From the NCBI GenBank assembly GCA_031365465.1, contig JANLYD010000072.1:1-7314 (forward strand): a stretch of 7,314 nucleotides of DNA. The letters are read 5' to 3'. This document shows, in pieces, positions 1-6,060 of the stretch. The translations under genes and the position numbers were made by a program. Below the pieces are notes generated by a model, which was not told the DNA's origin, made no database searches, and worked only from the letters and a program-made list of their open reading frames with translations. How positions within the stretch are numbered: the stretch's first letter is position 1; each line of letters opens with the position of its first letter. Source of the stretch: JABFRJ01 sp031365465 (GTDB lineage: Bacteria; Pseudomonadota; Alphaproteobacteria; Rhizobiales; Hyphomicrobiaceae).

Positions 1-287
1 CGCCGCAACGTATCGTTGTCCATGGCCGGCAGATCGTCGTGCACGAGACTGTAACAATGCACCGCCTCCAGCGCTGCAGCCACCGTCCATGCCGCTTGGC
101 GGTCGGCGCCGAACAGCCGCCCGCTTTCGGCAACCAGAAACGGGCGAAAGCGCTTGCCGCCCCCCATGACGGCCTCCGACATGGCCGCGCGCAGACGCAG
201 CGGGACAGCCGCATCGCCGCCCAATCGGCGTTGAAGCTCCGCCTCTACTCGCTGCCGTGCGTCGTTCAACTGGTTGTCAAAGCCCAT
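1..287 (-). CDS. ispA: Farnesyl diphosphate synthase (polyprenyl synthetase), N-terminal part, cut by window edge
   Basis: This is the first 95 codons of a short-chain trans-isoprenyl diphosphate synthase, which condenses isopentenyl diphosphate with allylic diphosphates to make farnesyl diphosphate for undecaprenyl-phosphate and quinone synthesis in the cytoplasm. Visible motifs are GGGKRFRP near residues 42-49, which binds the isopentenyl pyrophosphate, and the first aspartate-rich motif in CYSLVHDDLPAMDND near residues 78-92, the DDxxxxD type of bacterial IspA. The Mg-binding second aspartate motif lies beyond the window. The ATG at 285-287 is well supported by an AGGAAG Shine-Dalgarno (complement of 294-299) six bases upstream. 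Family members are about 300 residues, so roughly a third is present. It is divergent from mtgA; both serve cell-envelope synthesis, because the lipid carrier made from farnesyl diphosphate feeds peptidoglycan polymerisation. A geranylgeranyl-producing specificity cannot be excluded from this fragment. Confidence 0.93.
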   Translation of the reverse strand, partial: MGFDNQLNDARQRVEAELQRRLGGDAAVPLRLRAAMSEAVMGGGKRFRPFLVAESGRLFGADRQAAWTVAAALEAVHCYSLVHDDLPAMDNDTLR

Positions 288-400
288 GAGGAACTTCCTG
301 ACCGGATCATTAGACGGGATCTTAAATCTATTTTTGCCGCAGGATGGCCGTGTTTCCAAGGGAGTGAGTTACGCCTACTGTCCAGCATTGTTCAGTCTTC

Positions 401-450
401 CAGGCGTTCATCCACCCCAGGCGTTTATCCACCCCAGGCGTTTATCCACC
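401..450. repeat. Three tandem 17-bp direct repeats with DnaA-box-like cores
   Basis: Three head-to-tail units lie at 401-417, 418-434 and 435-450 (the last lacks one base). Units 2 and 3 share CAGGCGTTTATCCACC exactly; unit 1 has C for T in the middle (GTTCATCC). Each of units 2 and 3 contains TTATCCACC (425-433 and 442-450), eight of nine matches to the E. coli DnaA box TTATCCACA, and unit 1 contains the weaker TCATCCACC. The array ends one base before the mtgA ATG. It could be a DnaA-binding regulatory cluster, another iteron-like operator, or a simple tandem duplication. The rest of the 288-451 gap shows no gene and no convincing sigma-70 promoter. Confidence 0.85.
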
Positions 451-451
451 T

Positions 452-1363
452 ATGGCCGACTCCGGCGATCAAGCACCTGACGACAGGACATCTCGCACGC
501 AACGTGGTGTCTGGACCTCGCGGCTGATCGAAGCGGTGCCGGCGTTCAAACCGACAGCACCGGCGACGACAGCCTCGGCGGCGCCTTCAACGCCACCTTC
601 GACGCCACCGCCGAACACGACGCTCGACAGCACCACCACACGCGCCGCACGCAGCGTTTCGCCTCCGGTCAAAGCATCCAGCCGCAGCGGTCGTTTCCTA
701 AAATCGGCAATTCTTTTCCTGGCCGTGATGGTGTTCGGCTTGTGCGGGCTGATTTTCAGCTACCGCTGGGTCGCGCCTCCGACCTCCACGCTCATCCTGT
801 CGCAGCAGCTTTCTGGCACCCCCATCGAGCGGGCATGGCGGCCTTTGGATCAAATTTCGGCAAACCTGGCACGCGCCGTCATCATGTCGGAGGATGCCGG
901 CTATTGCGGCCATCGCGGCGTCGACTTCAGCGAACTCGAACGCGTCTATGAGCGCGGTTTCGAGAGTATTTCTCGCGGCGGCAGCACGATTGCCATGCAG
1001 ACGACCAAAAACCTGTTTCTCTGGCCATCCAAAAGCTACATCCGGAAAGCCATCGAGATTCCCATCACGTTGGTGGCCGACCGCTGGTGGGGCAAGCGGC
1101 GCACGCTGGAGATCTACCTCAACATCGTCGAATGGGGACCGGGCGTGTTCGGCGCTGAAGCGGCCTCGCGCGCCTACTTCGACAAGCCAGCCAGCGATCT
1201 GACCGAACACGAAGCGGCGCTGTTGGCAGTTGCCTTGCCGAACCCACTCGCGCGCAACGCGTCCGACCCGTCTGCCCAACAGCGCCGCATGGCTGCCGTT
1301 GTTCAGACCCGCATGCGCTCTGGCGCAAAGAATGTGCGCTGTCTCGGTCGCCCGACGTCGTGA
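452..1363 (+). CDS. mtgA: Monofunctional biosynthetic peptidoglycan transglycosylase (GT51)
   Basis: A 303-residue inner-membrane enzyme that polymerises lipid II into glycan strands without a transpeptidase domain. One transmembrane helix lies near residues 84-103 (FLKSAILFLAVMVFGLCGLI), followed by a periplasmic GT51 domain. The first catalytic glutamate is E147 in SEDAGYCGHRGVDF; the second conserved motifs are RGGSTIAMQTTKNLFL (about 175-190) and the glutamate E220 in LEIYLNIVEWGPGVFG. MtgA proteins are usually about 230-250 residues; the excess here is a cytoplasmic, low-complexity Ala/Pro/Thr/Ser-rich segment (about 34-75). The ATG at 452 has no Shine-Dalgarno: the tandem repeats occupy that space. 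No ATG, GTG or TTG lies between the in-frame stop at 365-367 and this ATG, so 452 is the earliest start and GTG at codon 29 is an alternative. The gene ends 25 bp from the convergent response regulator. In many Rhizobiales mtgA is followed by rpmF; that is not the case here. Confidence 0.93.
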   Translation: MADSGDQAPDDRTSRTQRGVWTSRLIEAVPAFKPTAPATTASAAPSTPPSTPPPNTTLDSTTTRAARSVSPPVKASSRSGRFLKSAILFLAVMVFGLCGLIFSYRWVAPPTSTLILSQQLSGTPIERAWRPLDQISANLARAVIMSEDAGYCGHRGVDFSELERVYERGFESISRGGSTIAMQTTKNLFLWPSKSYIRKAIEIPITLVADRWWGKRRTLEIYLNIVEWGPGVFGAEAASRAYFDKPASDLTEHEAALLAVALPNPLARNASDPSAQQRRMAAVVQTRMRSGAKNVRCLGRPTS

Positions 1364-1388
1364 GGCACGACGCGCCGCAGTCGGTTGA

Positions 1389-1763
1389 TTACGCCGCAGC
1401 GTCGATGAGCTTGTGCATGGCGCTGACGACAGCCGTGGTGATGTAGGGTTTCGGGATGAACACGCCGCCCTCGGGAAGCGGCAGTCCGGCACCAGTGGTT
1501 TTTCCCGATGTGACGATGATTTTAACCGGCGGCCAGCGTTCACGCACGGCTTTCGACAACTTCAGACCATCCATCGAGCCGGGCATGTCGATGTCGGTGA
1601 ACAACAGCCCGATATCCTTGTGTGCACTCAGCAGGCGGATGGCGGCATCGGCGTTGGTGGCCTCATAGACCGAAAAGCCGACCTGCCGCAATTCGTCGGC
1701 GATCGTGATCAGCAGCAACGCCTCGTCTTCGACAACGAGCACACTCGGCAGAGCTTTCGTCAA
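1389..1763 (-). CDS. Single-domain response regulator (receiver only), partner of the upstream HWE kinase
   Basis: A 124-residue CheY-like receiver with no output domain. The expected residues are present: the acidic pair E12/D13 in VLVVEDE, phospho-acceptor D57 in LLFTDIDMPGSMDG, the switch Thr/Ser T85/S86 in IIVTSG, and the conserved lysine K105 in FIPKPY. Its start is chosen as TTG at 1763, which overlaps the kinase TGA as TTGA and has a strong GGGAGGA Shine-Dalgarno seven bases upstream; an in-frame ATG further upstream lies deep inside the kinase frame and would add a sequence unrelated to receivers. The overlap implies translational coupling and a matched kinase-regulator pair. Such small receivers can act as phosphate sinks, as intermediates in phosphorelays, or through protein partners. 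It lacks the extended FATGUY motif of the PhyR-type general stress receivers. Downstream is the convergent mtgA. Confidence 0.92.
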   Translation of the reverse strand: MTKALPSVLVVEDEALLLITIADELRQVGFSVYEATNADAAIRLLSAHKDIGLLFTDIDMPGSMDGLKLSKAVRERWPPVKIIVTSGKTTGAGLPLPEGGVFIPKPYITTAVVSAMHKLIDAAA

Positions 1764-4087
1764 TGTGCTGTCCTCCCGCTCGCAACCGCATGCACCGAAT
1801 GCGGGATCGTTGTTGACGTAAGCGTACATTCGAATCCGCCGAACGCATAGGACAACTGCACTGTTCCACCGAAATCGGTGGCCAGAACGCGCTCGAGCAG
1901 CAGCGTTCCGAAGCCCCGTCGACCGGGTGGCGAAACTGGAGGCCCACCGGTTTCCGACCAAGTCCACGTCAACCCAGCCGTTTCCTCCGATTGGCCAGGC
2001 CCCAATGTCCATCGGATGCGAACCCGCCCCTCCGGGCGCGCCAGCGCCCCGTACTTCGACGCATTCGTTGCCAGCTCGTTCACTGCGAGTGCCATCGACA
2101 GCGCCATCTTTGGATTGATCGCCAGTTGCGGACCCTCGATCGATATCCGATCACCGGGAAACGCTGCAATCGTACTTTCGATGACTTCGTGCAAAGAGGC
2201 GTTCGTCCACCGCGTCTGATTGAGTATGTCGTGAGCCGTCGCTAGTGCTTTCAGCCGGTCTGCAAATACCGCGCGCGCCGACTCGAGATCAGTGTTCCGC
2301 AAGGTTTGCGACGCGATTGCCGACACCATCGCAAGAATATTCTTGATGCGATGCTCCAACTCGTGAACGAGCAATTCCTGGCGCACCTCCGCTTCCTTGC
2401 GGTCTGTGACATCCTGCATGACCCCGAACATTTTGACCGGCTTGCCGGTTACGTCACGTACGAATTCGATATGGCGAGCCAGCCAACGCTTCTCGCCGGT
2501 ATCGGGACGTTTGATCCGATATTCGACCGATGGAACAGCGGTGCCTGCCTGCCGCGTGGCTTCCGTGGACCGAATGCGTCGGTCATCCGGAATAACGATA
2601 TTCTCGAGCACGCTGATGTGGACGCTGTCGCGGTCGCTGAGCCCCCACAGCCCCCAGAAGCGCTCGCCGCCTTTGACCATCCCTGACGCGACGTCCAACT
2701 CCAGCGATGCGATGCCGGCAGCGTTTTGCGAAAGCTGTAACCGATGTTCGCTTTCAAACAGCGCTTGCGTGATCCTTTTTTGCTCGTCGATGTCTGTATT
2801 TGCACCGATCCACTGCAGGATTTCACCACCCGCGTCTCTGATTGGCACCGCGCGCGCGAGGTGCCACCGAAAGGTCCCGTCGTGCCGCAACAGCCGGAAT
2901 TCGACCTCGTAGGGCAACCCGGTTTCGAGTGCCTTTTTCCACAACGCGCTGGCGCGCGCGATATCGTCGGGGTGGACCAGCAGGGTCCAACCTGACCCGA
3001 GCAGTACTTTTTCCGATTGCCGCGCATATTCGTAAACGCGCGTGTTCAGCCAATCGATCTGGCCATCGGGCTTCGCCGACCAGACCTGGTTCGGCATCGC
3101 TTCGGCAAATGTTCTGAACTGCGCCTCGCTGCGGCGCAGGTCGCGTTCGGCAACGACCCGATCGGTGACGTCGTTGCCTTGTACGATCACCCCGATGACC
3201 GCACCGGAAGCGTCGCGCATGGGATGGAAGATGAAATCGACGAAGCGCTCTTCGAGGGCACCAGCAGATCGTTGAAGCAACGCTGGATCCGCCGAACCGA
3301 CATACCGCTCGCCGGTTGCGTAGACGTTGTCGAGCAGTTCGAAAAAGCCCTGACCGGTAATCTCGGGCAATGCATCGCGGACTGTCTTGCCGAGCACGTC
3401 ACGCCGCCCGATCAATTGGGAGAACGCGTCGTTCGTCACTTCGAATATGTGCTGCGGGCCGAACATCATCGCCACGAACCCCGGCGATTGCTCGAACAGT
3501 TGACGTAACCTTTCCTGTTCACCGGAACGCCACCGTTCCGCGACGACTTTGTCAGTCGTCTCGACGACGATCGCAATCACGCCCGCAGGCTGGCCGTCGT
3601 TATCGGGAATCGAGGAATAATCCAGGTTCATCCACACTTGCTCGGCAACGCCGGATCGATTGAGAGTAAGTTCCTGGTCACGATAGGCCAACGTACCCCC
3701 GGCGAGACACACACGCATGACGTTGTCGTTGAACTCGGCAACTTCCGCCCAGCCCTCGCGTACCTTCGAACCCAGCAGCTGCGGATGGCGCTTACCGGCG
3801 AAAATTGCATAGGCATCGTTGTAGATCATCACGCCGTCGACGCCCCACAACAGCACCATCGGAACTTTCGAACGCAAAACCAGGGCCACGCTGGTTCGAA
3901 GGCACGCCGGCCACTCAGCCAACGCACCAAGCGACGTACCGGACCAATTGTAGTCTTCGATGAGTGCGGCCAATGCGCCGCCATTGCTGAGAAAAGGGAG
4001 ATCCTTCTCGCCAATGTGTTCAGCGTTGACGTTAAAAAACCGATGGCTGCCTGTCAGGTGCCAACCTCGAAATGAAAATTCACCCAC
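1760..4087 (-). CDS. Multi-PAS sensor histidine kinase of the HWE family
   Basis: A 775-residue cytoplasmic sensor kinase; no transmembrane segment or signal peptide is visible. In order it shows an N-terminal PAS-like sensor (about 60-180, with PMVLLWGVDGVMIYNDAYA), then three PAS/PAC units at about 192-312, 322-438 and 443-565, ending in GNDVTDR, GANTDIDEQKR and GVMQDVTDRKEAE. The H-box is HELEHRIKNILAMVSAIASQ with phospho-acceptor H579; the N-box is LAVNELATNASKYGAL (N670, N675); the HWE signature W-x-E is WSETGGP (W710, E712); the ATP-lid glycines are in RRGFGTLLLE. HWE kinases are enriched in Alphaproteobacteria and often sense light, redox or stress through PAS domains; the signal here is unknown, and no LOV-type cysteine motif was noticed. 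The first start is GTG at 4087, with no Shine-Dalgarno and only about 30 residues of poorly conserved sequence before the sensor, so the true start may be downstream. It is co-transcribed with the receiver gene and preceded by an EcfG-type promoter. Confidence 0.95.
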   Translation of the reverse strand: MGEFSFRGWHLTGSHRFFNVNAEHIGEKDLPFLSNGGALAALIEDYNWSGTSLGALAEWPACLRTSVALVLRSKVPMVLLWGVDGVMIYNDAYAIFAGKRHPQLLGSKVREGWAEVAEFNDNVMRVCLAGGTLAYRDQELTLNRSGVAEQVWMNLDYSSIPDNDGQPAGVIAIVVETTDKVVAERWRSGEQERLRQLFEQSPGFVAMMFGPQHIFEVTNDAFSQLIGRRDVLGKTVRDALPEITGQGFFELLDNVYATGERYVGSADPALLQRSAGALEERFVDFIFHPMRDASGAVIGVIVQGNDVTDRVVAERDLRRSEAQFRTFAEAMPNQVWSAKPDGQIDWLNTRVYEYARQSEKVLLGSGWTLLVHPDDIARASALWKKALETGLPYEVEFRLLRHDGTFRWHLARAVPIRDAGGEILQWIGANTDIDEQKRITQALFESEHRLQLSQNAAGIASLELDVASGMVKGGERFWGLWGLSDRDSVHISVLENIVIPDDRRIRSTEATRQAGTAVPSVEYRIKRPDTGEKRWLARHIEFVRDVTGKPVKMFGVMQDVTDRKEAEVRQELLVHELEHRIKNILAMVSAIASQTLRNTDLESARAVFADRLKALATAHDILNQTRWTNASLHEVIESTIAAFPGDRISIEGPQLAINPKMALSMALAVNELATNASKYGALARPEGRVRIRWTLGPGQSEETAGLTWTWSETGGPPVSPPGRRGFGTLLLERVLATDFGGTVQLSYAFGGFECTLTSTTIPHSVHAVASGRTAH
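1771..1777 (-). promoter_or_regulatory. Strong Shine-Dalgarno deciding the TTG start of the response regulator
   Basis: The minus strand reads GGGAGGA here, seven bases before TTG at 1763-1761. It lies within the last codons of the kinase gene. Together with the TTGA stop/start overlap it strongly favours the rare TTG start over the longer reading frame. Confidence 0.8.
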
Positions 4088-4101
4088 CCTGTAGGCGAGT
4101 A

Positions 4102-4126
4102 AACGTTCAAGTGTGGTTTGTGTTCC
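4102..4126 (-). promoter_or_regulatory. EcfG-type (general stress sigma factor) promoter for the HWE kinase operon
   Basis: On the minus strand the gap upstream of the kinase contains GGAAC (4126-4122), exactly 16 bases, then CGTT (4105-4102). This matches the GGAAC-N16/17-CGTT consensus recognised by alphaproteobacterial EcfG sigma factors of the PhyR-NepR-EcfG general stress response. It points toward the kinase and lies in a 71-bp intergenic stretch. Transcription would be expected to begin around 4094-4096, only about 8 bases before the GTG at 4087, implying a near-leaderless message or a start further into the gene. Confidence 0.72.
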
Positions 4127-4158
4127 CTACAGTACCCTGCGTTATGTCAGAATCGACA

Positions 4159-4830
4159 TTATCCGCAGCGAACCGAGATCGCCTTGGCACCGCCGCCGCC
4201 CATCGCAGCGCTCATCTGCTGGGCGAACGCGCCGCCCAGTTTTTTCTCTTCGGCGGTTTCTTCCTTGGGCTCTTCGACGCTGATCGCGCAGGTTTTCGGT
4301 GCGGCATCGTTGAGCTTTGCCCCATCTTTGGCGGCCAACTCGAACGCGATGAAATAGCTGGGGTCCGTGATCATCACCTGAAACCCTTTGGCATCCGCCA
4401 GCACGGGCTTTTCCAGCGGCACGGTGAAATGCAGCGACAGCACGCCGTCCATGTGTTCCAGCCAGTAGGCATCGGACGCCGGATCGCCGACCTTCAGTTC
4501 GGCCTTGTTCAAAGTCGCGAAGGTGAAATAGCCGAACTCTTTCAAGCCCTCGATGTTGACTTTGGCTAATTCCGCAAGCTCCGGCCGGCCGTATAATCCG
4601 TCTTTGTTCTTCGGCAAGCCGTCCAGCGCCTGCGCCGTGTAGAACTCGTCGAAAGTCCAAACGTGCGTGATGCTGGCGATCGTGCCCTTCTCGATGTTGA
4701 CCGTGACGGCCGCGATGACCGAGACGTGCGGATGCGCACAAGCAGGCGCCGCCGAGCCGAACATCAGACCTGCGAACACCGCGACGGCCGCTCGTACCGC
4801 GCTCGGGAAGATCCATTCGTGGGTAAACAT
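4159..4830 (-). CDS. DUF1007 family secreted protein, probably linked to metal transport
   Basis: A 223-residue exported protein. The N-terminus has a signal peptide (basic R13, hydrophobic stretch about 14-27, cleavage likely after PACA near residue 32), leaving a mature N-terminus HPHVSV, typical of DUF1007 and a plausible metal ligand. Other family features are THVWTFDEFYTAQALDG (about 55-71), LAKVNIEGLKEFGYFTFA (about 88-105), LSLHFTVPLEKPV and ITDPSYFIAFE. Two cysteines (C181, C222) in the mature part could form a disulfide. The ATG at 4830 is preferred because GGAGA lies seven bases upstream; a TTG eight codons earlier has no such support. DUF1007 is often found next to nickel/cobalt-type permeases, and its biochemical role is not established. 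Here it is divergent from znuA across a shared palindrome, suggesting periplasmic handling of zinc or a similar metal. The kinase gene follows 71 bp downstream but has its own promoter. Confidence 0.88.
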   Translation of the reverse strand: MFTHEWIFPSAVRAAVAVFAGLMFGSAAPACAHPHVSVIAAVTVNIEKGTIASITHVWTFDEFYTAQALDGLPKNKDGLYGRPELAELAKVNIEGLKEFGYFTFATLNKAELKVGDPASDAYWLEHMDGVLSLHFTVPLEKPVLADAKGFQVMITDPSYFIAFELAAKDGAKLNDAAPKTCAISVEEPKEETAEEKKLGGAFAQQMSAAMGGGGAKAISVRCG

Positions 4831-4837
4831 GCGCTGG

Positions 4838-4842
4838 TCTCC
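4838..4842 (-). promoter_or_regulatory. Shine-Dalgarno setting the DUF1007 start
   Basis: The minus strand reads GGAGA seven bases before ATG 4830-4828. This supports the internal ATG over the upstream TTG at 4854 and gives a signal peptide of normal length. Confidence 0.65.
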
Positions 4843-4990
4843 GTTCGGCCGCAACTCGGGCAGGCACTGCTGATGTGAGTAACCGACATTTCATGGCCGG
4901 GAAATGGCGACGACGCGTTGCCCGTCCTCAATCGATGGCCCTCCCAGCACTTGCGACATTACGCCCGCACGCTCGCATCGATCAATGGCA

Positions 4991-5009
4991 TATGTAATAG
5001 TATTACATA
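4991..5009. promoter_or_regulatory. Perfect 19-bp palindrome, candidate Zur (Fur-family) operator
   Basis: TATGTAATAGTATTACATA is a perfect 9-1-9 inverted repeat centred on G5000, an AT-rich island in GC-rich sequence. Fur-family repressors (Fur, Zur, PerR) bind dyads of this architecture, and B. subtilis Zur boxes share the GTAAT-n-ATTAC core. It lies about 60 bp before znuA and about 170 bp from the DUF1007 start, so it could control one or both. That the bound regulator is Zur is inferred from the znuA neighbour; no regulator gene is in the window. Confidence 0.7.
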
Positions 5010-5010
5010 C

Positions 5011-5029
5011 GCAGGCGATAGAGGCCTGC
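5011..5029 (+). other. Small hairpin in the znuA leader
   Basis: GCAGGC (5011-5016) and GCCTGC (5024-5029) can pair around a 7-base loop, starting two bases after the palindrome. It could be a leader hairpin or part of the operator. A six-pair stem in GC-rich DNA may also be chance. Confidence 0.3.
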
Positions 5030-5060
5030 CATCGACAGACTCCGTGAAGGCGACAGGCAC

Positions 5061-6038
5061 ATGCCGATCATCAGACGTGGACGACTAGCTGGTGTGTGTG
5101 CAGCCCTTTTCGGCGGCTGGATGGTGGCTATCCCCATGGCTCATGCAGAGCCCGCACCCAAAGTCGTCGTCACGATCAAGCCTATTCACGCCCTCGTCGC
5201 ACAGGTGATGGGGGCGACCGGCGCGCCCCACCTGCTGGTCAGCGGCAACGCCTCACCGCACACCTACGTCATCAAGCCGTCGGACCTGAAGACGCTGTCT
5301 GATGCAGACGTCGTGTTCCGCGTTTCGCCCCTCGTCGAGCCGTTCAGCGTCAAGCTTGCCAAGGCTCTGGCCAAAACCACCAGTCTCGTCACGCTCCAAC
5401 AGACGCCCGGCTTACAGCTCCTGACGCAACGCGCCGGCGGCCCGTTCGAGCAGCACGAACACGAGCCACGCACGTCGACGGCACACGCAGATCACGATCA
5501 CGACGACGCGGCAGGCGCCGTGGATGGGCACGTGTGGCTGGACCCTGCGAATGCCAAGCTGATGCTGGATCACATCGCAGCAACTCTCGCGGCCCGCGCG
5601 CCATCTCTGTCGGCAACGTATCTCGCCAATGCCGACGGCGCCAAAGCTCGCATCGACACGCTGGTTGCCGACATGACGGCCGAACTCAAACCGGTTGCGG
5701 GCATGCCCTACGTCGTGTTTCACGACGCCTACCAATACTTCGAACATCGCTTCAGCTTGAACGTCGTCGGCTCGATCACCGTCAACCCCGAGGTGCCCCC
5801 GAGCGGCAAACGCCTGTCGGCTCTGCGCGCCAAACTCGCCAAACTGAATGCCGCGTGCGCGTTCGGTGAGCCCAACTTCGACGCCAAAGTGCTCGCCGTC
5901 GTCACCGAAGGGACGTCTGCACGCATCTCGACGCTGGACCCGGAAGGCGCCGCATTGATGCCCGGTCCCGACCTCTACGACACGCTGATGCGCAACCTCG
6001 CCCGCAACGTCCGCATGTGCCTGCAGCCAAAGCAATGA
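5061..6038 (+). CDS. znuA: Zinc ABC transporter periplasmic zinc-binding protein, ZnuA-like
   Basis: A 325-residue cluster A-I (Zn/Mn) solute-binding protein that captures zinc in the periplasm for delivery to a ZnuBC importer. It has a signal peptide (R5/R6/R8, hydrophobic 9-26, cleavage after AHA at residue 29). Likely metal ligands are H67 in ASPHTY, H157 in DGHVWLDP and H221 in VFHDAYQYFEHRF, matching the three histidines of E. coli ZnuA. Between ligands one and two is a His/Asp-rich loop (about 132-149, HEHEP and HADHDHDD), characteristic of zinc- rather than manganese-specific members. C266 (CAFGEPNFD) and C320 near the C-terminus match the ZnuA disulfide. The ATG has a modest GAAGG ten bases upstream (5046-5050). 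No znuB or znuC gene adjoins it: the next gene, trpF, is convergent after 22 bp. Control by the Zur-like palindrome upstream is likely. Confidence 0.95.
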   Translation: MPIIRRGRLAGVCAALFGGWMVAIPMAHAEPAPKVVVTIKPIHALVAQVMGATGAPHLLVSGNASPHTYVIKPSDLKTLSDADVVFRVSPLVEPFSVKLAKALAKTTSLVTLQQTPGLQLLTQRAGGPFEQHEHEPRTSTAHADHDHDDAAGAVDGHVWLDPANAKLMLDHIAATLAARAPSLSATYLANADGAKARIDTLVADMTAELKPVAGMPYVVFHDAYQYFEHRFSLNVVGSITVNPEVPPSGKRLSALRAKLAKLNAACAFGEPNFDAKVLAVVTEGTSARISTLDPEGAALMPGPDLYDTLMRNLARNVRMCLQPKQ

Positions 6039-6060
6039 CGCGTTGCCGAGCAGGCGTTAC

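Noticed and set aside
39..527. 162-codon plus-strand frame across the ispA start and the repeats
   Set aside because: It is antisense to ispA, whose motifs are unmistakable, and the translation resembles no protein family.
1364..1388. Terminator or rpmF between mtgA and the response regulator
   Set aside because: Only 25 bp are available and no stem with a T-run or coding potential is visible.
698..1543. 281-codon minus-strand frame opposite mtgA
   Set aside because: Arg/Ala-rich translation typical of the antisense of a GC-rich gene; mtgA on the other strand has intact catalytic motifs.
1764..2012. N-terminal extension of the response regulator to 207 residues
   Set aside because: It would lie entirely inside the kinase ATPase domain in another frame; the TTG start with a strong Shine-Dalgarno explains the gene better.
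3984..4007. GAGAAGG / CCTTTTCTC near-palindrome early in the kinase gene
   Set aside because: It is imperfect and lies within the translated frame, so no function is inferred.
4158..4166. DnaA-box-like TTATCCGCA at the end of the DUF1007 gene
   Set aside because: A single mismatched site spanning the stop codon, with no cluster around it; likely chance.
4831..4854. TTG start of DUF1007 eight codons upstream
   Set aside because: The internal ATG has a well-spaced GGAGA and gives a normal signal peptide.
4142..4894. 250-codon minus-strand frame overlapping DUF1007 in another phase
   Set aside because: Arg/Gly-rich with no recognisable motif, whereas the overlapping frame is a clear secreted DUF1007 protein.
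5412..6035. 207-codon minus-strand frame opposite znuA
   Set aside because: It mirrors the znuA codons, has no start context, and no family resemblance.
6039..6060. Possible bidirectional terminator between znuA and trpF
   Set aside because: The 22-bp gap shows no stem-loop with a T-tract on either strand.
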